A DNA stretch of 64,000 nucleotides from Hominenteromicrobium mulieris (lineage in GTDB: Bacteria; Bacillota; Clostridia; Oscillospirales; Acutalibacteraceae): the NCBI RefSeq assembly GCF_020687165.1, contig NZ_JAJEQC010000002.1, one strand, 5' to 3'. Under the pieces are notes generated by a model. The model ran no database searches. It was not told the DNA's origin and was given only the letters and a program-made list of their open reading frames with translations. A program made the translations under genes and the position numbers. Each line of letters begins with the position of its first letter. Position 1 is the stretch's first letter. This document shows positions 41,929 to 50,780 of the stretch, one piece after another.

Positions 41929-42402
41929 ATGAGCAACACGCAGGCAACCGTAGAAGATTTGATCGATGAATTGACCGACGTACTGGAGAAAGGCTGGCAC
42001 CTTCCCTTTGCAGGCGGCAAATCGTTTATAGATAGCGAAGACGCAAAGCAGATCCTTGATGAGATTCGCGAGGCGATCCCATCCGAAGTGCGCAAGGCGA
42101 AGGCCATCGTCGCAGACCGCGCCCAGATCATCAGCGAGGCACAGCGCGAGGCCGAGACTATCGTGCGCGTCGCAGAGGAGAAGGCAAAAGCACTCGTCAA
42201 CCAGGAAGAGATCGTGCGCCAGGCACAGGCAAAGGCAAACGACATCATGGCGCAGACGCAGGAGAAGTTCCGCAGCATGCAGAAGGCCTCCAACGACTAT
42301 GTGGAAGATCTGCTCCGCCGCACAGACGACGCGATGAGCGCCAACCTTGCAGAGCTGAGAAAGACCCGCCAGTCCATCCACGGCACGAGCGCACAGCAGT
42401 AA
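41929..42402 (+). CDS. Coiled-coil protein, V-ATPase subunit H-like
   Basis: A 157-residue protein that is mostly charged coiled coil from about residue 55 on, rich in Ala, Glu, Gln and Arg. The N-terminus (TVEDLIDELTDVLEKGWHLPFAGGKSFID) is found in Clostridial proteins encoded after coaD and often named ATPase or DivIVA-like. It lacks nucleotide-binding motifs. A role near the division or wall machinery is possible from its position, but unproven. AAAGGA precedes the ATG. Confidence 0.75.
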   Translation: MSNTQATVEDLIDELTDVLEKGWHLPFAGGKSFIDSEDAKQILDEIREAIPSEVRKAKAIVADRAQIISEAQREAETIVRVAEEKAKALVNQEEIVRQAQAKANDIMAQTQEKFRSMQKASNDYVEDLLRRTDDAMSANLAELRKTRQSIHGTSAQQ

Positions 42403-42415
42403 TTTAAGAGCTTTA

Positions 42416-42456
42416 AACGGCAGTTCGCGGCAGTTGGGCGAGCTGCCGTTTTTATT
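42416..42456 (+). terminator. Terminator after the coiled-coil gene
   Basis: AACGGCAG (42416-42423) pairs perfectly with CTGCCGTT (42443-42450), followed by T5. Confidence 0.82.
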
Positions 42457-42465
42457 AAAATGAGC

Positions 42466-42660
42466 GAACGGAAACGGCGGTTTAAAGTCTTTAGTCAAGC
42501 TTTCTCTGAGAAAACTTGCGGATTTTCAAGGCAGCGCCTTGAGTCGCTTTCCGCAGAAAGCGAAATTCTGTTGCGTTCGCAAAAAGCAGGACGGGAGCAT
42601 CAATAGTCCGGTGGACTGTTGATGCGCGGGAGACCCAATTAGGGGTATCCCGAAAACCGG
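42466..42660. repeat. Dispersed repeat of serial hairpins (copy C) with an extra stem
   Basis: From AACGGCGG near 42472, hairpins CAAG...CTTG (about 42497-42519), CAAGGCAGCGCCTTG (about 42529-42543) and CGCTTTC-CGCA-GAAAGCG (about 42547-42564) follow in the order seen at 30380-30475. A further stem GCATCAA...TTGATGC (42598-42624) with AGTCC/GGACT inside lies after them. No gene is seen from 42403 to 43013. Confidence 0.65.
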
Positions 42661-42826
42661 GAATGTGAACAAACTGCAAAAGTTTTTTTGCATGAGAATG
42701 CACAGAATTTTCAACATACCGCTATTTTGCCGAAAATCGGAAAATATACGAACAAAACCCAAGAAAAATATCGGAAATCCGCGCTTTTTCATCGAACATG
42801 GTAAACATAAATTTTTTTGCCGCGGG

Positions 42827-42855
42827 TTGATTTTCTATGTGGGATAAGGTATAAT
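42827..42855 (+). promoter_or_regulatory. Sigma-A promoter of the rsmH division cluster
   Basis: TTGATT (42827-42832) and TATAAT (42850-42855) have a 17-base spacer. The leader of about 150 bases holds a TGCGG-AAAA-CCGCA hairpin near 42879 and a CGGAACG-CATC-CGTTCCG hairpin near 42982, the latter next to the rsmH start. Confidence 0.82.
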
Positions 42856-43013
42856 GGACGTGCAAGCAGCGAAAACCCTGCGGAAAACCGCATGGGCTTT
42901 GGATTTTCATTGCCTTTTCGCCCCGCTTGGCGCTCATCAGCCCGGCTTTTTTCGGGTAAAGTTCAATGAGGAGTGTCTGCCGGAACGCATCCGTTCCGCC
43001 GGACAAATATATC

Positions 43014-43949
43014 ATGAGTGAAATTCATTTTGAGCATAAACCGGTGTTGTTCAAAGAGACCATCGAGTCCTTGAACATCGACCCGGAAGGCACCTATATA
43101 GACGGCACCGCGGGCGGCGGCGGCCACTCCGGCGCGATTTTACAGCGCCTGACAACGGGCACGTTGCTTTCCATCGACCGCGACCCGGACGCCATTGCCG
43201 TTGTGAAAGAGCGGCTCGGTAAATATCCCGGCTCCGTCGTTGCCATGGGCAACTTCTGCGATATGGACAAGATCGCCTTAGAGCACGGCATCGTTAATGT
43301 CGACGGCGTGCTGCTCGATATCGGCGTTTCGTCCTATCAGCTCGATACCGCAGAGCGCGGCTTTTCCTACCACGCTGACGCCCCGCTCGATATGCGCATG
43401 AGCCAAAGCGGTACCTCGGCCGCAGACCTTGTAAACACACTCTCTTGGCAGGAATTGGCCGAGATCATCAGCCGTTACGGCGAAGATAAAAGCGCGGTGC
43501 GCATTGCAAAGGGCATTGTGAAAGCGCGCGAAGAAAAACCGATTGAAACTACATTAGAGCTTGCGGAGATCATCCGCGAAAGCGTGCCGGCAGCGGTGCG
43601 CCGCGCGGAGGGCCATCCGGCCAGAAGAACGTTTCAGGCGCTGCGCATTGCGGTAAACGGCGAGTTGGACGCGCTCAAAAAGGGTCTTGCGGCGGCGTTC
43701 GGGCTGTTAAAGTCCGGCGGCAGGCTTTCCGTCATCACGTTCCATTCGCTTGAAGACCGCATCGTCAAGCAGCAGATGAACAAGTGGTGCGAGGGCTGCA
43801 CCTGCCCGAAGGATTTCCCCGTGTGCGTGTGCGGCGACAAGCCGAAGGGCAAGCTCATCTACAAAAAGGGTCTTGCGCCGAGTGAGGAAGAGCTTCGCGA
43901 AAACCCGCGCGCCCGCAGCGCAAGGCTGCGCGTTATTGAAAAACTGTGA
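43014..43949 (+). CDS. rsmH: 16S rRNA (cytosine1402-N4)-methyltransferase
   Basis: The MraW enzyme that heads division clusters. The 311-residue protein has FEHKPVLFKETIESL near 6-20, GTAGGGGHSGAIL near 31-43, MSQSGTSAADLVN near 125, ARRTFQALRI near 205 and ITFHSLEDRIVK near 240. ATG 43014 matches the family start; an earlier frame to 42966 is possible, but no similarity supports it. The ribosome binding site is poor, and the hairpin directly upstream could affect initiation. Confidence 0.92.
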   Translation: MSEIHFEHKPVLFKETIESLNIDPEGTYIDGTAGGGGHSGAILQRLTTGTLLSIDRDPDAIAVVKERLGKYPGSVVAMGNFCDMDKIALEHGIVNVDGVLLDIGVSSYQLDTAERGFSYHADAPLDMRMSQSGTSAADLVNTLSWQELAEIISRYGEDKSAVRIAKGIVKAREEKPIETTLELAEIIRESVPAAVRRAEGHPARRTFQALRIAVNGELDALKKGLAAAFGLLKSGGRLSVITFHSLEDRIVKQQMNKWCEGCTCPKDFPVCVCGDKPKGKLIYKKGLAPSEEELRENPRARSARLRVIEKL

Positions 43950-44026
43950 GATTTTGAAAGATTAGGGTATCCCTGAGAGAATACAGCTGAATTTGTTGGG
44001 ATAAGTTTCCGAAAGGAGGAAACAAC

Positions 44027-44554
44027 ATGGCATCTACATCAAACGCATACGATTTTGATCTTTTCGACAGCAGAGATCACGGCAGCGCGGCACCGAAGCT
44101 TCCGGAGCCGAAAGCGCCCCAAAAACAAAAACAGAAAAACAATGTGGTGAAGCTGGATGAAAAACAGCTGCGCCGCAGTCACAGACACAGTGCAAATACG
44201 GTCAAAATGCTCATGAATCTTGCGGTGGTGCTGGTCATCGTCGGCGCCATCGGTGCGGTGGTGTTCAGTCAGGTGCAGCTCACGGAGCTCACCGATGAGA
44301 TCAACACGGCGAACGAGAGCCTTTCGCAGGAGAAAAGCATTGCCATTCAGCTCGAAATGCAGGCGGCCTCCAAGCTCAATACGGAGGAGATCGAGCAGAT
44401 CGCGCGCGAAAAGCTCGGCATGGAAAAGGTAGCGGACGGGCAGACCTCCTACATCAGCCTCACGCAGGATGATGAGGGCACCGTAGTGCAGGCCGAAAAG
44501 ACACCGAACCTGTTGGACCGTATCTGGCAGGTCTTGCAGTCGCTCTTTTCCTGA
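44027..44554 (+). CDS. ftsL: FtsL/DivIC-like septum protein
   Basis: A 175-residue bitopic protein. A cytoplasmic Lys/Pro-rich stretch of about 60 residues is followed by one membrane segment (LMNLAVVLVIVGAIGAVVF near 62-80), then a coiled coil and the EEIEQIAREKLGMEKV motif typical of the FtsL/DivIC family. These proteins join FtsQ/DivIB in the divisome. AAAGGAGG lies before the ATG. Location between rsmH and the PBP supports the call. Confidence 0.85.
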   Translation: MASTSNAYDFDLFDSRDHGSAAPKLPEPKAPQKQKQKNNVVKLDEKQLRRSHRHSANTVKMLMNLAVVLVIVGAIGAVVFSQVQLTELTDEINTANESLSQEKSIAIQLEMQAASKLNTEEIEQIAREKLGMEKVADGQTSYISLTQDDEGTVVQAEKTPNLLDRIWQVLQSLFS

Positions 44555-44663
44555 TTTAGCCTTTATACATACGAATTTTTTGCGGATACGCTGCTATTTT
44601 GCGGCATGAAAGAATACAAATGGGTTATGCGGTCCCCGGCAGAGGGGAATTTGAGAGGAGAGT

Positions 44664-44691
44664 TGAGAGTTTATTCTTAACTCTCATTTTT
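44664..44691 (+). terminator. Terminator between ftsL and the PBP gene
   Basis: TGAGAGTT (44664-44671) and AACTCTCA (44679-44686) pair perfectly and are followed by five T. It should uncouple the PBP genes partly from the rsmH promoter. Confidence 0.78.
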
Positions 44692-44752
44692 CGGTATACG
44701 GCAACTTTTGGCTGCGAATGAAGGGCGCAGCAGAAAGGACGGCATTTTTTAC

Positions 44753-47176
44753 ATGGCAAAATCAAATCGTTCCGGCGTCTGGCAGCGCACAATGGTCATC
44801 GTGGGCTTTGTGCTGGTGCTCGGGTTTGGCGCCGTTATCACAAACCTTGTCCGCCTGCAGCTTGTCAACGGCGAAACCTTAAAGACCGATGCGGTTGACC
44901 AGAGTTTGCAATCCACGCAGCTTACGCCCTCGCGCGGCACCATTTACGACGCCACGGGCACAAAGGTCTTGGCGCAGAGCGCCAGCGTGTGGACGGTCGC
45001 CTTGGAGCCGAACTACATCGACGAAGGCGACGACGTGAAGATTGCGAAGGGCCTTTCCGAAATTTTAGGGCTCGATTACGACGCCGTCCTGAAAAAAGCG
45101 CAGCAGAACAGCTACTTTGTCTATGTCAAGCGCAAGGTGGAGACCGAGGTGCGCGATGAGATCGTGCAGTATATCAAGGACGAAAAGATCGGCCGCGGCA
45201 TCACGCTGATGGAAGACTACAAGCGCTATTATCCCTACGGCACCACGGCTTCTACGGTGCTCGGCTTCACGGGCACGGATAATCAGGGCCTTGCGGGCGT
45301 TGAAACGGAATACGACAGCGAGCTTTCCGGCACGGCGGGCCGCCTTGTCAGCGCGAAGAACGCACAGGGCGATGATATGCCGTTCCAGTATGACCAATAC
45401 GTGCAGGCGCAGGACGGCTACGACCTTGTGCTCACGATCGACGAGACCGTGCAGAGCATCGTAGAAAAGCACCTGCAGGCGGGCCTTGAGGCCTGCGGCG
45501 CGCTGGAGGGCGGCACGGCCGTCCTGATGAACGTCAAGACCGGCGCCATTTTGGCGCTTTCCACAAAGGGCGACTACGACCCGAACGACCCGTTCACCAT
45601 TTCGCAGGAGGCCGAGGACGCCATCCCGGAAAAGGTGGAAGACGCGCTGCAAAAGGCGCAGGAAAAGGAGCAGCAGGAGCTGAATACCTTACAGCTTGCC
45701 ATCGATAACGCCGAGACCGACGAGGCGCGCGCGGAAGCGAAAAAGGCCCTTGCGGATTATGAGCGTATCGACGTCACCACACTGCGCGACGAGCTTACCG
45801 ATCAAATGTGGGGCGAGGCGCAGAACAAGCAGTGGCGAAACAAAGCCGTCAGTGATACGTACTACCCCGGCTCCGTTTTCAAAATGGTCACGGGCTCCAT
45901 GGCGATGGAATCCGGCGTGGCTTCTGAAGATTCCACGTACACCTGTGTCGGTTATTGGGATTTTAACGATCCCACCATTAAGCCCATGTATTGTTGGTAT
46001 CATTCCGGTCACGGCACAGAAACGCTGGTGGACGGCATCTGCAATTCCTGCAACCCGTACATGATCTGGCTGGGCCAGAAAATGGGCCGCCACACATTCT
46101 TCAATTTCTTTGAAGCCTTTGGCTTTACGCAGCGCACGGGCATCGACCTGCCCGGTGAAGCAGACAGCCTGTATTTCACCGAAGATCAGCTCAATACTTC
46201 TGAGCTTGCAACGTCTTCGTTCGGCCAGAACTTCTCCATCACACCGATTCAGATGATCACGGCCATTGCTGCCGTGGCAAACGGCGGTTACCTTGTGCAG
46301 CCGCACGTCGTAGACCGCATGCTGGACAGTGACGGCAACATTGTCAAAACGACTGATACAAGCTACAAGCGTCAGGTCATCTCCGAAGATGTCTCCAAGC
46401 GCATGACGGCCATTCTCCAGAAAAACGCCACAAGCGAAAGCGGCAAAAACGGCTATGTCGCCGGTTACCGCATGGCGGGCAAGACCGGTACGTCCGAAAA
46501 AGTCGCACTGTATTATCAGGATCTGGCAGAGGGCAACGACCGCGGCATGCAGTACGTCGTTTCCTACGGCGGCTACGCCCCGGCGGATGACCCGCAGTAC
46601 GCCTTGCTCGTTTTCTACGACGAGCCGCAGATCGGCGGCGCGTCCGGCGGCACGCAGGCCGGCCCGATCTTCGCCGCCATCATGGAAGAGGTGCTCCCGT
46701 ACCTCGGCGTAGACCCGCAGTATACGGAATCGGAATATGAAAATCTCTCCGCCACCGCGCCGAACGTCATTGGCATGACCATGGCAGAAGCGAAAAGCCA
46801 TCTGGAAGAGCAGGGCTTCAGCGGCACGGTCGTCGGCGACGCCGAAGACGACGCGCTCGTCACGGTGCAGGTGCCGTCTCCGGGCGCATCTATCCCGAAG
46901 GAAGGCATGGTCGCGCTTTACACCGAAGAGCCGGATCCCGAAACGTATGTGGAGGTACCGAGCTTCATCGGCTATGACATCGATACTTGCCGCTACTTGG
47001 CGGGCCTTGCCGATGTGCAGGTGCTCGTTGTGGGCGACGGCGATTCCGGCTACGCACAAAGTCAGGATATCGCAGAGGGCACCAAGGTCAAGCGCGGCTC
47101 CGTCATCCGCATTTCGTTTGTCAGCTCCGGCGGCGTCGAAGCGGCGGGCAACACCTCAACGAACAGCGAAGAGTAA
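44753..47176 (+). CDS. Class B penicillin-binding protein with two PASTA domains
   Basis: A PBP2B/SpoVD/FtsI-type septal transpeptidase of 807 residues that crosslinks peptidoglycan. A membrane anchor spans residues 13-32, the dimerisation domain about 45-230, and the transpeptidase has SVFK with catalytic Ser374, SCN at about 432 and KTGT at about 577. Two PASTA domains (ATAPNVIGMTMAEAKSHLE and VEVPSFIGYDIDTCRYLAG) end the protein. A charged coiled-coil-like insert of about 55 residues lies before SVFK. ATG 44753 lies 14 bases after GAAAGGA, with a long spacing. Confidence 0.92.
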   Translation: MAKSNRSGVWQRTMVIVGFVLVLGFGAVITNLVRLQLVNGETLKTDAVDQSLQSTQLTPSRGTIYDATGTKVLAQSASVWTVALEPNYIDEGDDVKIAKGLSEILGLDYDAVLKKAQQNSYFVYVKRKVETEVRDEIVQYIKDEKIGRGITLMEDYKRYYPYGTTASTVLGFTGTDNQGLAGVETEYDSELSGTAGRLVSAKNAQGDDMPFQYDQYVQAQDGYDLVLTIDETVQSIVEKHLQAGLEACGALEGGTAVLMNVKTGAILALSTKGDYDPNDPFTISQEAEDAIPEKVEDALQKAQEKEQQELNTLQLAIDNAETDEARAEAKKALADYERIDVTTLRDELTDQMWGEAQNKQWRNKAVSDTYYPGSVFKMVTGSMAMESGVASEDSTYTCVGYWDFNDPTIKPMYCWYHSGHGTETLVDGICNSCNPYMIWLGQKMGRHTFFNFFEAFGFTQRTGIDLPGEADSLYFTEDQLNTSELATSSFGQNFSITPIQMITAIAAVANGGYLVQPHVVDRMLDSDGNIVKTTDTSYKRQVISEDVSKRMTAILQKNATSESGKNGYVAGYRMAGKTGTSEKVALYYQDLAEGNDRGMQYVVSYGGYAPADDPQYALLVFYDEPQIGGASGGTQAGPIFAAIMEEVLPYLGVDPQYTESEYENLSATAPNVIGMTMAEAKSHLEEQGFSGTVVGDAEDDALVTVQVPSPGASIPKEGMVALYTEEPDPETYVEVPSFIGYDIDTCRYLAGLADVQVLVVGDGDSGYAQSQDIAEGTKVKRGSVIRISFVSSGGVEAAGNTSTNSEE

Positions 47177-47216
47177 AAACATACATTGAGAGGGTAGGAA
47201 AGGAAGTTCATAACGT

Positions 47217-48218
47217 ATGGATATTGTACTGTATTGCCTTGCAATCGTCATTGCGGCGGTCATCACAGGGCTGCTCGGTTACTTCATGGTGCCGTTTCTG
47301 CACAAGATCAAATTTGGCCAGACCATTCGAGAGGTCGGCCCCAGCTGGCATAAGAATAAACAGGGCACGCCCACCATGGGCGGCATCATGTTCATCATCG
47401 GCAGCTCCGTCGCGGCGGTCATCTGCATCGCATTTTTGTGGCTGAACGGCGGCGCGGAAACGCAGCTCATGCTCGTCAAGGTCATGGCGGGCGCGCTCAT
47501 GGCGGTGGGCTTTGGTATCGTCGGTTTTTTAGATGATTACATCAGCATCAAAAAGCATCGCAACCTCGGTCTCACCGAGATTCAAAAGCTCATTTTGCAG
47601 TTCATCATCGTCGGCGCCTACCTGCTTTCCGTCGCACTTGCGGGCGGCACCACCGAAACGGTTATCCCGTTCCTTGGCTCCGTTGACCTCGGCTTCTTCT
47701 ACTACATTCTGGCGGCTGTCTTCATCGTCGGCATGGTCAACGCCGTGAACTTCACAGACGGCATCGACGGCCTCAATACGTCCGTCACGCTCGTCGTCGC
47801 ACTCGTCTTCTCTGTTATCGCGATGCTTTTAAACCGCGTGGGGCTTTCACTTTACGCGGCGGCCATCGTCGGTGCGATGATCGGCTTCCTGTTCTGGAAC
47901 GCCAACCCGGCTAAGGTCTTCATGGGCGATACAGGCTCGCTGTTCCTCGGCGGCGCAGTATGCGCGCTGGCGTTCGGCGTGGATATGCCGATTCTGCTCA
48001 TCCTCATCGGTATTATTTATATTGTAGAGATTCTCTCTGTTGTCTTACAGGTTACATACTTTAAAATTTCGCACGGCAAACGCATTTTCAAAATGGCGCC
48101 GATCCACCACCACTTTGAAATGTGCGGCTGGAACGAGAATAAGATTTGCTTCGTGTTCAGCGGCGTTACACTTTTTGCCGGTATCATCGGCGTACTTTTG
48201 GCGGTGTTCGGCTGCTAA
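47217..48218 (+). CDS. mraY: Phospho-N-acetylmuramoyl-pentapeptide transferase
   Basis: It forms lipid I on undecaprenyl phosphate. The 333-residue protein has about ten membrane segments, the KNKQGTPTMGG motif near 47-57, VNFTDGIDGL near 178-187, FMGDTGSLFLGG near 235 and HHHFEMCGW near 300. GGAAAGGAAG precedes the ATG. murD, which often follows, is missing. Confidence 0.95.
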   Translation: MDIVLYCLAIVIAAVITGLLGYFMVPFLHKIKFGQTIREVGPSWHKNKQGTPTMGGIMFIIGSSVAAVICIAFLWLNGGAETQLMLVKVMAGALMAVGFGIVGFLDDYISIKKHRNLGLTEIQKLILQFIIVGAYLLSVALAGGTTETVIPFLGSVDLGFFYYILAAVFIVGMVNAVNFTDGIDGLNTSVTLVVALVFSVIAMLLNRVGLSLYAAAIVGAMIGFLFWNANPAKVFMGDTGSLFLGGAVCALAFGVDMPILLILIGIIYIVEILSVVLQVTYFKISHGKRIFKMAPIHHHFEMCGWNENKICFVFSGVTLFAGIIGVLLAVFGC

Positions 48219-48272
48219 ACGCCTGAAAATGGGATAAAATAGAAATCAACTGAAAAAAGGAGGTTTGCAGCA

Positions 48273-49538
48273 ATGGCGCAGACAAGACGTTCCACGGCGC
48301 GCGGGCTTGAACAGGTCCCAAGTCGCCGGTTATCCGCCGTGCCCGCAGAAGAGGCGGCATCCGAAGCCGCAAGGCGCGGCAAACGGCGCGGGCGCATCAA
48401 ATATAGAATTTTCACTTTGGGTCTCGGCCTTGATATGACCATGCTGTTTTTGATCCTTGTGCTGCTTGCCGTGGGACTTGTCATGATGTTCTCCGCAAGC
48501 TATGCCTACGCGTATTACTACTACGGAAACAGCTATTACTTCATTCTCCGTCAGGGTATGTTCGCCTTGGTCGGTGTTGTGCTGATGCTTGCCATCTCCA
48601 CGTTCGATTATCACCAGCTGCATAAACTGAACCTGCCCGTTTTCGCCGTCTCCATTCTTTTGCTTTTGATGGTGCTCGTCTTTAAGGGCACAAAATTAGC
48701 GCCGAACAAAGGCGGCGCGGTGCGCTGGCTGAACCTCGGCTTCGTCGAATTCCAGCCGTCCGAGATTGCAAAGTTCGCGCTCATCTTGATGTTTGCGCAC
48801 CTCATCGCGCTGTACGGCGAAAGGATGAAAACCTTCCGCTACGGCTTTTTGCCGTTCTTCGGTATTTTGGGCCTCATCTGCGTGCTCGTCATCGCGGAAA
48901 AACACGTTTCCGCCACCATCATCATCTGCCTCATCGCGTTTATCATGATGTTCGTCGGCGGCACAAAGTTCCGCTATTTCGCCGTCATCGGCGGCGCGGC
49001 GGCAGCCGTCATCGGCGCGCTCGTGCTGTTTTCCTCAAAATTTGCCTACGCCATGGACCGTGTCCACGGCTGGCTTGATCCGTTCAACCCGCCGGAGGGC
49101 GTCGATACATGGCAGACGGTGCAGTCACTTTACGCCATCGGCTCCGGGCAGCTGCTCGGCGTCGGCATCGGGCAGTCGAGACAAAAGTATCTCTACATCC
49201 CGGAGCCGCAAAACGACTTCGTTTTTGCCGTAGTGTGCGAGGAGCTCGGCTTCATCGGTGCGCTTATCGTCATTATCCTGTTTGCGCTTTTCATCTGGCG
49301 CGGCGTATATATCGCGCTGCATGCGCGTGACCGCTTCGGCGCCATGCTGGCGCTTGGCATCACGTTCCAGTTCGGCATTCAGGCTATCCTCAACATCTGC
49401 GTTGTCACAAACACCATCCCGAACACCGGCATCAGCCTGCCGTTCTTCAGCTACGGCGGCACGGCGCTCATCATGCTTCTTGCGGAAATGGGCGTGCTGC
49501 TGTCGGTCTCGCGGCATTCCAATACAGAAAAAATGTAA
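48273..49538 (+). CDS. ftsW: FtsW/SpoVE family lipid II polymerase
   Basis: A SEDS glycosyltransferase that works with the class B PBP. The 421-residue protein has a basic cytoplasmic start of about 45 residues, then ten membrane segments. Family landmarks are KGGAVRWLNLGFVEFQPSE near 147, the WQTVQSLYAIGSGQLLGVGIG loop near 280, YIPEPQNDFVFAVVCEELGF near 305 and GISLPFFSYGGTALI near 388. AAAGGAGG precedes the ATG. Position in the cluster favours FtsW over RodA. Confidence 0.92.
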   Translation: MAQTRRSTARGLEQVPSRRLSAVPAEEAASEAARRGKRRGRIKYRIFTLGLGLDMTMLFLILVLLAVGLVMMFSASYAYAYYYYGNSYYFILRQGMFALVGVVLMLAISTFDYHQLHKLNLPVFAVSILLLLMVLVFKGTKLAPNKGGAVRWLNLGFVEFQPSEIAKFALILMFAHLIALYGERMKTFRYGFLPFFGILGLICVLVIAEKHVSATIIICLIAFIMMFVGGTKFRYFAVIGGAAAAVIGALVLFSSKFAYAMDRVHGWLDPFNPPEGVDTWQTVQSLYAIGSGQLLGVGIGQSRQKYLYIPEPQNDFVFAVVCEELGFIGALIVIILFALFIWRGVYIALHARDRFGAMLALGITFQFGIQAILNICVVTNTIPNTGISLPFFSYGGTALIMLLAEMGVLLSVSRHSNTEKM

Positions 49539-49553
49539 AAGGGGTATTCAATT

Positions 49554-50672
49554 ATGCGTGTGTTATTTGCAGGCGGCGGCACCGCCGGCCACATCAATCC
49601 GGCGCTTGCGGCGGCCGGTTATCTGCGCTCCAAGCAGCCGGATGCCGAAATCCTGTACGTCGGCAACAAGGGCGGCATGGAAGAGCGTCTTGTGCCCGCA
49701 GCGGGCTATGATTTCAAAACCATCCGCATCTCGGGTTTTCAACGTAAATTAACGGCGAAGAACATCCGCCGCAACATCAAAACCGTGTTCCGCCTGTTCT
49801 CCTCGTCTATCGAGTCCGAGCGCATCATCAAGGCGTTTAAGCCGGATATTTGCGTCGGCACCGGCGGTTACGTCAGCGGCCCCGTCATTCGCGCCGCACA
49901 GAAGCTCGGCATTCCCACCGTCATCCACGAGCAGAACGCCTATCCCGGCATGACGACTAAAGCGCTTGCAAAGCACGCGGAGTGCGTCATGCTCGCCGTG
50001 GAGGACGCGAAAAAGTACCTCGACCGCAAAGATAACTGCGTCTTCACTGGCAACCCGGTGCGCGTTTCCGTTTTGCAGGCCGAGCGCGAAGCCGCCCGCA
50101 AGGCGCTGAATCTCGACGATCGCCCGCTTGTGCTGTCGTTCGGCGGCAGCCTCGGCGCAGCGGCGCTCAATAAAGCCGCGGCATACATGCTCGGTGAAAG
50201 CGCCAAAGAGAAGAAATACCAGCACATCCACGGCTACGGCCAGCACGATGAAAAATTCCTCGACGAAGTGCACGCAGCGGGTGTAAAGGAAGAAGAAAAT
50301 CCGCAGATTCGCATGCTCGAGTACATAGACAACATGCCGGAGTGCCTCGCCGCCGCTGACCTCGTCATCGGCCGCGCCGGCGCCATCACCTTAACGGAGA
50401 TCGAAGCCACGGGTAAGTGCTCCATTCTGATTCCGTCCCCGAACGTTGCCGAAAATCACCAGTTCCATAACGCCATGGCGCTCGTGAACCGCGATGCCGC
50501 CGTGATGATCGAAGAAAAAGACCTCACCGGTGAAAAGCTGTGGGAAACGGTGAACACCGTCCTTTCCGAGCCGGGCCGCGCCGAAGAGATCGGCAAAAAC
50601 GCGAAAGCTATGGCCGTGCTGGATGCAAATGATCGCATTTACAACATCATTTGCGAAAAAGCAAAAAAGTAA
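49554..50672 (+). CDS. murG: UDP-GlcNAc:lipid I N-acetylglucosaminyltransferase
   Basis: It converts lipid I to lipid II at the inner face of the membrane. The 372-residue GT28 enzyme has the loop GGGTAGHINPAL near 7-18, GTGGYVSGPV near 100, HEQNAYPG near 122, SFGGSLGAAALN near 190 and GRAGAITLTEI near 272. It follows ftsW by 15 bases with GGGG before the ATG. Confidence 0.96.
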   Translation: MRVLFAGGGTAGHINPALAAAGYLRSKQPDAEILYVGNKGGMEERLVPAAGYDFKTIRISGFQRKLTAKNIRRNIKTVFRLFSSSIESERIIKAFKPDICVGTGGYVSGPVIRAAQKLGIPTVIHEQNAYPGMTTKALAKHAECVMLAVEDAKKYLDRKDNCVFTGNPVRVSVLQAEREAARKALNLDDRPLVLSFGGSLGAAALNKAAAYMLGESAKEKKYQHIHGYGQHDEKFLDEVHAAGVKEEENPQIRMLEYIDNMPECLAAADLVIGRAGAITLTEIEATGKCSILIPSPNVAENHQFHNAMALVNRDAAVMIEEKDLTGEKLWETVNTVLSEPGRAEEIGKNAKAMAVLDANDRIYNIICEKAKK

Positions 50673-50780
50673 ACCGTAAAACGCATTTCAGGCGGACATA
50701 CCCCAAAATTTTTCCGCTGCATACTATGACCGTATCCAAAGGCGCGCTTTCTGCCGCCTTACAGAATACGGGGTGTGTAT

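Noticed and set aside
45689..47059. 456-codon minus-strand open frame
   Set aside because: Antisense shadow of the PBP gene, whose catalytic motifs are complete.
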